Below are positions 58,607-64,000 of a stretch of DNA of 64,000 nt, piece by piece; within the stretch, counting starts at the first letter, position 1, and the number at the start of each line of letters is the position of its first letter. Location of the stretch: contig CALWHJ010000003.1 in the NCBI GenBank assembly GCA_944380355.1, positions 62,001-126,000 on the forward strand, written 5' to 3'. Below the pieces are notes generated by a model. The model was not told the origin of the DNA and ran no database searches. It saw only the letters and a program-made list of their open reading frames with translations. A program made the translations under genes and the position numbers. The DNA is from an uncultured Christensenellaceae bacterium. Lineage in GTDB: Bacteria; Bacillota; Clostridia; Christensenellales; UBA3700.

Positions 58607-61600
58607 TTAAGCCTCCTCCTGCGCCGTAATTCTGAAGTCTGCGCTCGTCTCCGTAAACACAAAATTCTTACTTTGTATTTTTGCCTGTACGTAATATTCT
58701 CCCTCCTCAATCGGAGCGTCGACTTTCTGTCCGTCCGAAGTATAGTACTCGTAGCTAATCACTGCCTGATTTTCGTATTCCGTACCTTGCGTAACGATAT
58801 ACGGAGAGTGTCCGTTGCCGTCAAATACAAATTCTCTCTGCGATGACCATACCGCGCTTACCGTCTTGGGAGAAATGACGAAAGTACCGTTATCGTAGCT
58901 GATAGAATAGTTTTTGTTGACTGAGTTTTGCGCGTAGCTTACAGAAAGCGTATAACTTCCCGCGTCAACGGCGTTGACCGCGTCGCCCGAAAATACGGGA
59001 GTACCGAGCGATGCAACCGTATCGTTGCCTACAAGCCCCGTAACCGTTACGGAAAAGCTTCCGCCTGCCTTGCCGTCATACGTCTTATTCTGCGCGACTG
59101 CGTTGATTGTCAAAGCTTTTTTATCAATCGAATAAGTCTTTTGCATCTCGCCCGTGAGCAAGTAATTTGACGAGCCTGCCCCGAGTTTTGCCTTGACCGT
59201 ATATTCTCCCGCACCTATGCCGTAATCGGAATATACGATATTAGCGAATACCGCCGTTTTATCATTGTCAAGCGTACCTGTAATATCGGTAGCGACGGGA
59301 TACTGCGCATAGCCGTTGTAAACGTATGTGCCTACGCTCTGCCATACGAGCGAAACTTCCTTCTTATTGATAGAGTAACTCTTGCTCGCGCCCTGTGTTA
59401 CGGAATAATTGCTGTCGGCGGGAAGAGAAGCTCTTACGTTGTAGCTGCCTGCGTTTTTGCCGTAATTGGAGTAGGTTATGCCCGACAAAATTTCTTCGTC
59501 CTCACCCGCTACCGCGTTGGTCAGCGAAGCAACTGAGGGATACTGCGAATTTCCGTTGTAAGTAAACTCTTTATTCTCCCATACGAGAGTAAGAGGACGT
59601 TTTGCTACGCTGTATGAGAATTTACAGCTTGCGTCCATCTCGTAATAGGACGAATTGTCTCCGCTCAAAAGCGTAACTTTACTCGAATAATTGCCCGCGT
59701 CTTTTACAGCTGTTGCATCGGTAGCAATATTGAGCACGTCGTCTGCGACTACGTCTGCTGCTACTATTTCGCATACCGCTTGACGCGAAGTACCGTCATA
59801 TACCGCGTCTTGAGGGAAAGTCCATTCAAAACGCAATATCTTTTTAGCAACGTCCACGTCGGTATAAGCCGTTGCCTCGGACGTGAGCGAAGTCTGAGAA
59901 GAAGAAGCCGTTACGGTTACCGTATATCGTCCCGTATGGTCGGGGGTAACGCAATTCAAAAGTATATCCTTAGAAGTGCCGAGGTCGGACGTCACGCCCT
60001 TCCATTCGTAACTCAGATTGAAGCCTTGTGCGGGAGCGGCAGCGTCTACGCTCAAAGTCATATCGTCGCCGTATACAAACGAATTATTTGCCTTGTCGGT
60101 CGTAACCCCGTTGATTACGGGAGATTTGAGCTGCCACTCGGGCGTAAGCTGCACTTTTCCGTTTGTGAGCGAAACTTTGCCCTCGGCAAGTGCCTTAGAT
60201 AAATCGTCGGCATAGTAGGTAGCGCCGTTGTAATCGTACTTCCACGTGAGATTGAATCCCTCTCTCGATATTTCCTGCAATAAGGAATTGGCAAGACTCT
60301 CCGCCACATAACGGTATTCGTAAGTATTGCCGTACAAATTCATAGTTTTGAAGTCCTCGTCAGGCTCGTAAAGCGTATCGTTGTCGTCGAGTATCTCTAC
60401 CTTGTAAATCCTGTCAAAGCTGACTTTTGCTCTGTAGATACTTTCGTCGACAGTTATGTCTTCCACGCTCTCGCCGTCAAATGTAACGCTCTTGAAGATA
60501 TAGCCGAGATTGTTGGATACATTCCAATCCAACTCTAAGTCATCCGTCATATTTCTGTTGTTTACGTATGCTATACTGTTTGCCTGAGCATAGCTTTCGA
60601 GGTTGAATACTTCGCCCTTCTTGCCTATCCACGTAGGAATAAGTTGACCCCTGACAAGATTGCTTTCCATCCAGTCGTAGGCAAAAGTAATATACGTTTG
60701 GTCTTCTTCAAGGTCGGCGGGATAAAATGCATTGACCAAAGTCAGCGAATAATCAGAAGTATCTGCTGCGTGCTTTGCTCTGTATGCGTCTATAATGTGT
60801 TGGGAAACCCCTATCCTCAGCGATTGAGATATTTCCGTATCGTCCATTACTCCTTTTATCTCCAGCATTTCGCTGCCTTCGATTACTATATTATTGATAG
60901 ACTTGTCTTTGAGAATATTGGCGGATATGGATACTACTTTTTTGCCGTTGAAGGTAGAGGGTATAACAATTTTATCTCCTCTTCCTTCCACTACGCTGCT
61001 GGCTTTGTAGCCGTCAAGCTCAAAATCCTCGGTATATGCCACTACTCTTACGTTGTCGTCCTCGTTTTGTCCGTAATAGCCCTTGTCCGCCACATATATC
61101 GAATATGCAAATGTAAGCAGTACTGCTAAGCCTGTAACTACGCAAATCACAATCTTAACGTATGACTTGCGGGGGAAGAAATTGTCGGCAAGTGCGCATA
61201 CGCCTATCACTATCCACAAAATAAGGTGCGACAAAATTACCAGTGCGGTTGCCGCCGTAGTCATAGTATAAACGCCTGCCCCGCCCGAACAGCCTACGAG
61301 CATTATCAACGAAAGCACGAACGATACGGCTACGTAACCTATCCATACTGCCAGCGAGTATTTGAAGCGGAAGTTGGTAAAACATATTCCCGCTATGAAC
61401 AGGCCGTCGGCTATAAGCATAAATACGGTCAGCACTACCTGCCCCGCGCCGTAGCCCGCCACCAGCGAGACTATAAACGTAATCAAATCGCAGAAAGCGG
61501 CTATGCCCGCGCATACCAAAAGCAGTATCTTGTCGCTGGACAGTCTTCTGAGCGTGCTTTGAGAATAGTCGGTGTCGTCGCGTGAAGAAAAAATACCGTT

Positions 61601-61609
61601 TTTATTCAT
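58607..61609 (-). CDS. Membrane-anchored surface protein with MBG repeats, 1000 residues
   Basis: Residues 1-25 cytoplasmic, then about five membrane spans (27-175), then a long outer part. Residues 190-270 look like a BspA-type leucine-rich segment (IVIPSTFNGKKVVSISANIL). One Ig-like region near 490-580 and then four or five MBG repeats, each with a Y-N/D-G core (YDGTSRQ, YNGNSQYP, YNGYAQYP, YDGKAGG, FDGNGHSP) and a GxYxV strand. MBG domains are adhesive, low-complexity surface modules. Multi-span N-terminus instead of an LPXTG anchor is unusual. RBS AGGAGG. Confidence 0.8.
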   Translation of the reverse strand: MNKNGIFSSRDDTDYSQSTLRRLSSDKILLLVCAGIAAFCDLITFIVSLVAGYGAGQVVLTVFMLIADGLFIAGICFTNFRFKYSLAVWIGYVAVSFVLSLIMLVGCSGGAGVYTMTTAATALVILSHLILWIVIGVCALADNFFPRKSYVKIVICVVTGLAVLLTFAYSIYVADKGYYGQNEDDNVRVVAYTEDFELDGYKASSVVEGRGDKIVIPSTFNGKKVVSISANILKDKSINNIVIEGSEMLEIKGVMDDTEISQSLRIGVSQHIIDAYRAKHAADTSDYSLTLVNAFYPADLEEDQTYITFAYDWMESNLVRGQLIPTWIGKKGEVFNLESYAQANSIAYVNNRNMTDDLELDWNVSNNLGYIFKSVTFDGESVEDITVDESIYRAKVSFDRIYKVEILDDNDTLYEPDEDFKTMNLYGNTYEYRYVAESLANSLLQEISREGFNLTWKYDYNGATYYADDLSKALAEGKVSLTNGKVQLTPEWQLKSPVINGVTTDKANNSFVYGDDMTLSVDAAAPAQGFNLSYEWKGVTSDLGTSKDILLNCVTPDHTGRYTVTVTASSSQTSLTSEATAYTDVDVAKKILRFEWTFPQDAVYDGTSRQAVCEIVAADVVADDVLNIATDATAVKDAGNYSSKVTLLSGDNSSYYEMDASCKFSYSVAKRPLTLVWENKEFTYNGNSQYPSVASLTNAVAGEDEEILSGITYSNYGKNAGSYNVRASLPADSNYSVTQGASKSYSINKKEVSLVWQSVGTYVYNGYAQYPVATDITGTLDNDKTAVFANIVYSDYGIGAGEYTVKAKLGAGSSNYLLTGEMQKTYSIDKKALTINAVAQNKTYDGKAGGSFSVTVTGLVGNDTVASLGTPVFSGDAVNAVDAGSYTLSVSYAQNSVNKNYSISYDNGTFVISPKTVSAVWSSQREFVFDGNGHSPYIVTQGTEYENQAVISYEYYTSDGQKVDAPIEEGEYYVQAKIQSKNFVFTETSADFRITAQEEA

Positions 61610-61619
61610 ATCCGCCTCC

Positions 61620-63260
61620 TTACAATTCTATTTTTTCGGGTGAAGGCAAAAAGCCTTTTTCGCCCAGCTTTTCTTTGTAGAAAATGAGCGTGGTTTTGTT
61701 GAGAATAAAGAGTATACAATCCTCATCCTCTTTGCAGTATTTGTGTTTTCTGATATTTTGCACTCTCAGAGAAAGCGGCAACATTCCCGCATACTTGCGG
61801 TAGAGTCTGTTGCCCTCTTTGTAGTCAGAGTAATCCATACCGGCTATGCCTATCTTAGCCGTGCGGCAGAAGTCGCAGACGAAACCGTCCTTTTTCTCCT
61901 CGCTGTAGAAGTTGCGCTTGCAACACTCGCACTCCACGACTTTATCTTTGGGTACGAGCGTCATTCTGTCTCGGGCAAAAGCCAGATTTGCCGTATAGCG
62001 CACAACTCCGTCCTCGCACGCAAACGTTACTTCGGGATAAGGACAGTTTTTGCACTTGATTTGACCGTCGTCGAGAGTAATGCTGTCTCCGTCGCAGACG
62101 TAACGCACGCAAGCCCCCGCAAGACGTATATTTTCGTTGCAACAAATCTTAACGATATGCTTGGAGAATACCCCGCTGGCTTTTATCTCCGCAAGTATGT
62201 CGGCAGGTATGCCGAAGTCCTCGCGCGCCAAATCAATGACTAAAAGCTTTTTCTTTCCGCCGTATGAAAACTTTATTTTGTCCGACTCCACGAGAGGGGT
62301 CTTTTTACGGCAGTTGTTGCACCACAGATTGAACTTACCGCCTATGCCTACGTTGGCTTTGAGGACGGTCTTGTCTCCCAGACGGATATTGTAGCTGTCG
62401 TTTTGCCATCTCACGTGCGATATATTCATCACAGACATACTCACGCACAGAATATCCACTCTTTCGTTAGGTCCTTTTTCGACCATAATCTCCACGGCTT
62501 TTTTATCGTTGTCGCTCGCAAAGATTATGCAATCGTCAAGAATATACTCCGAACTTTCTGCGGGGTGCACGAGCCTGTCGAGAGCGTCTATCACCGTGTC
62601 GGTAAGTTCCAGGCTGTTCTGACTGGAAGCGTAGTTGTCCTGCGGTTTGTCAAACGCCTGAAGATATTTGTTTATATCCTCCGCATCGTCCTTGCCGTAA
62701 GCGAGTATGCCCTTGGGAGTTTTTCTGAAAAACACTTTGCCGAGCACGGGTACAGCCTCTCCGGTGCCGTCGGTAAGCTCCATTCTCAGCGATGCGCCGT
62801 AGATATCTTCAATACCTTCCTGCTCGTCTCCTCTGTATATCTCGAAAGCGTAACCCGGATAAAACAATCTCAAAAATCTCGATATGTTTTCCTTTTGCAA
62901 AGCCGCTTCGTCAGCACTCAGCCTGTAATCCCTGGGACAGTATTCCACAAGCGAATAATTGCGGTGAAAATACTCCTTGACGGTCTCCACGAACATAAGC
63001 CATTCGGCGTTGCGGCTTAAGGGTTTCGCGCCTCTGAATACGGCAAACCAAGACGCGCCGTCTTCTCCTATCGTTGCGTCCGCGCCCGCATCTTTGGTCT
63101 TTGCTCTGCCTTTGGTCAATACGAATTCCTGCGCGGCGGTTACTATTCTGTTGGCGTCCGCGCTTTTGATGAGCCCCTCGGGGACGCATCCTTGCGAATA
63201 CATCTTCGCTATGCTTTCGAAAGTACCCGCGTATTCGTTGCCTACGTATATCTTTGCCAT
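61620..63260 (-). CDS. Cysteine-rich protein of unknown function, 546 residues
   Basis: Not recognised. Soluble. Zinc-binding candidates: CNNC near 318, CKNC near 423, and CECC...CDFC near 465-486. The first 200 residues are mixed alpha/beta with FAVFRGAKPLSRNAEWL, the centre is beta-rich. Ribosome site GGAGG, 10 bases before the next gene in the operon. Confidence 0.68.
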   Translation of the reverse strand: MAKIYVGNEYAGTFESIAKMYSQGCVPEGLIKSADANRIVTAAQEFVLTKGRAKTKDAGADATIGEDGASWFAVFRGAKPLSRNAEWLMFVETVKEYFHRNYSLVEYCPRDYRLSADEAALQKENISRFLRLFYPGYAFEIYRGDEQEGIEDIYGASLRMELTDGTGEAVPVLGKVFFRKTPKGILAYGKDDAEDINKYLQAFDKPQDNYASSQNSLELTDTVIDALDRLVHPAESSEYILDDCIIFASDNDKKAVEIMVEKGPNERVDILCVSMSVMNISHVRWQNDSYNIRLGDKTVLKANVGIGGKFNLWCNNCRKKTPLVESDKIKFSYGGKKKLLVIDLAREDFGIPADILAEIKASGVFSKHIVKICCNENIRLAGACVRYVCDGDSITLDDGQIKCKNCPYPEVTFACEDGVVRYTANLAFARDRMTLVPKDKVVECECCKRNFYSEEKKDGFVCDFCRTAKIGIAGMDYSDYKEGNRLYRKYAGMLPLSLRVQNIRKHKYCKEDEDCILFILNKTTLIFYKEKLGEKGFLPSPEKIEL

Positions 63261-63270
63261 ACGTCCTCCG

Positions 63271-64000
63271 TTATCTGTCCATAGAGAGCATCTCTCTTAT
63301 GTCGGCTACCTTGTCCGCTTCCTTCTCGAGGTTTGCGCAGAAAGACTCGCCGTTGTCGTGTTTGAATTCCCACGCCGCTCTTATGTATGCCGCAAAAGTA
63401 CGCGCTACAACGGGACGCAAATATCCCTTGTTGCCCTCGTCTTCGCACTTGGGACAACGCGCCGCCCATTTTTCGTCAAAAGATATGACGTGCGGTTTGG
63501 GCGAGCATTCGCTGTAATCGCATACCGAACACTGCGCAATGCTTTCCTTGTCGGTACCGAAACGGCACTTTGCGGGACAACCCGCTTTGTATTTGCAATT
63601 GGCGCATAGCGTAGCGAGTTCCACTGCCGTCGTGTGAGGATTGTGGCGGTAGGCATTGATAACCGCGCACTTACCGTCCATCTCACTCTTGAATCTCGAA
63701 CAGTGCAACATTGCGCACAGCTTGCTGCAATAATAATCTCTGTCCCCCTTGTCTCCCGAGTTGCACATCGTGCCCCTCTCTCCTTCGGTCTTGGATATAC
63801 ACTTATAGCCCCCGTCTCCTATGCTCCTTGCGAATACTGTATCGCAAGTCGAACACTTGAATTCGTAGACGTTGATTTCCTCCATAAGCGTACCCTTGGG
63901 GTCGTCCTGTATACATTGTTTTTTTGCAAAACAGTACAGCAGTCCTTTTCTCTTTCTGTACTCGTACTCTTGCTTGGAATAGAGCGCGACTTTGCCGCAG
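63271..64000 (-). CDS. Cysteine-rich zinc-binding protein, 5' end beyond the window
   Basis: The frame is open from the stop at 63271 to the window edge, at least 243 codons; the ATG at 63885 is inside it and lacks a clear ribosome site, and the codons before it keep the cysteine pattern (CGKVALYS, YCFAKKQC). About 20 cysteines in CxxC or similar pairs (CSTC, CSKLC, CANC, CSVC, CPKC) indicate several zinc sites. Function unknown. First visible gene of the ATPase operon, so the operon promoter lies to the right of the window. Confidence 0.7.
   Translation of the reverse strand, partial: CGKVALYSKQEYEYRKRKGLLYCFAKKQCIQDDPKGTLMEEINVYEFKCSTCDTVFARSIGDGGYKCISKTEGERGTMCNSGDKGDRDYYCSKLCAMLHCSRFKSEMDGKCAVINAYRHNPHTTAVELATLCANCKYKAGCPAKCRFGTDKESIAQCSVCDYSECSPKPHVISFDEKWAARCPKCEDEGNKGYLRPVVARTFAAYIRAAWEFKHDNGESFCANLEKEADKVADIREMLSMDR

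Noticed and set aside
1-64000. CRISPR array, prophage or transposase genes
   Set aside because: No regularly spaced repeats, cas genes, phage structural genes, integrase or transposase were seen.

Overview
The window looks like a chromosomal piece of a low-to-mid GC, spore-forming-lineage Clostridia (Bacillota), most likely an animal-gut species. Pointers are a full-length Spo0A, Shine-Dalgarno sites of the AGGAGG type, many promoters of the TTGAxx - 17 - TATAAT form, rubrerythrin, a CoA-disulfide reductase with rhodanese domain, a choloylglycine (bile-salt) hydrolase, and GH20, GH29 and GH2 enzymes for host-type glycans. The exact lineage cannot be fixed from the sequence alone. Most genes lie on the minus strand.

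Layout. 1-3100: myo-inositol catabolism (iolJ-iolC-iolB). 3465-3740: a TM2 membrane protein. 3967-18954: a twelve-gene-plus surface-glycan locus read as one overlapping minus-strand unit from a promoter at 18993-19021: aminotransferase, initiating phosphoglycosyltransferase, glycosyltransferases, polymerase, flippase, two LicD proteins, two unusual nucleotidyltransferase fusions, and at the tail an opine-dehydrogenase-like protein and a shortened ornithine-cyclodeaminase-like protein. 19189-22978: GH20 hexosaminidase, a DUF4874/DUF4832 lipoprotein, and a zinc-ribbon membrane protein. 23106-30824: redox genes (thioredoxin, CoA-disulfide reductase, Crp-type regulator, rubrerythrin, a COG2509 flavoprotein behind a leader with an internal terminator). 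31098-36199: acetyltransferase, AEC carrier, XRE regulator, spo0A, an acidic zinc-ribbon protein, tRNA-Ser. 36867-44042: a seven-gene operon joining a YgbA-like protein, a NEAT-like lipoprotein, two exporter-fold ABC half transporters and a complete ECF module, with a perfect palindromic operator upstream; iron or heme uptake is the best guess. 44595-53395: glycoside hydrolases, methyltransferase, bile-salt hydrolase, tRNA-Pro, small regulator, GPH transporter.

54049-64000 is the most interesting stretch. It is a tight minus-strand operon, open at the window edge, of seven genes: cysteine-rich proteins, a 1000-residue membrane protein with MBG repeats, two mostly helical proteins that end in nearly the same peptide (NGE-[IV]-x-I-x-DIV), and a single-domain AAA+ ATPase of the Vps4/katanin (meiotic) clade with an extra N-terminal helical domain. 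This is the gene logic of an ESCRT-III/Vps4 or Cdv system in a bacterium: an ATPase with an adaptor domain plus filament-like partners tagged by a shared C-terminal motif. The homology of the partners to ESCRT-III is not proven here.

Non-coding DNA is also structured. Four copies of an element exactly 132 bp long occur in two islands (32579-32889 and 53406-53834). Their sequences differ but the two ends of each copy complement each other, so the stem is kept by paired changes. Next to them, and elsewhere, sit five copies of a 16-bp-stem, 9-nt-loop palindrome that also shows paired changes. No transposase is present in the window.
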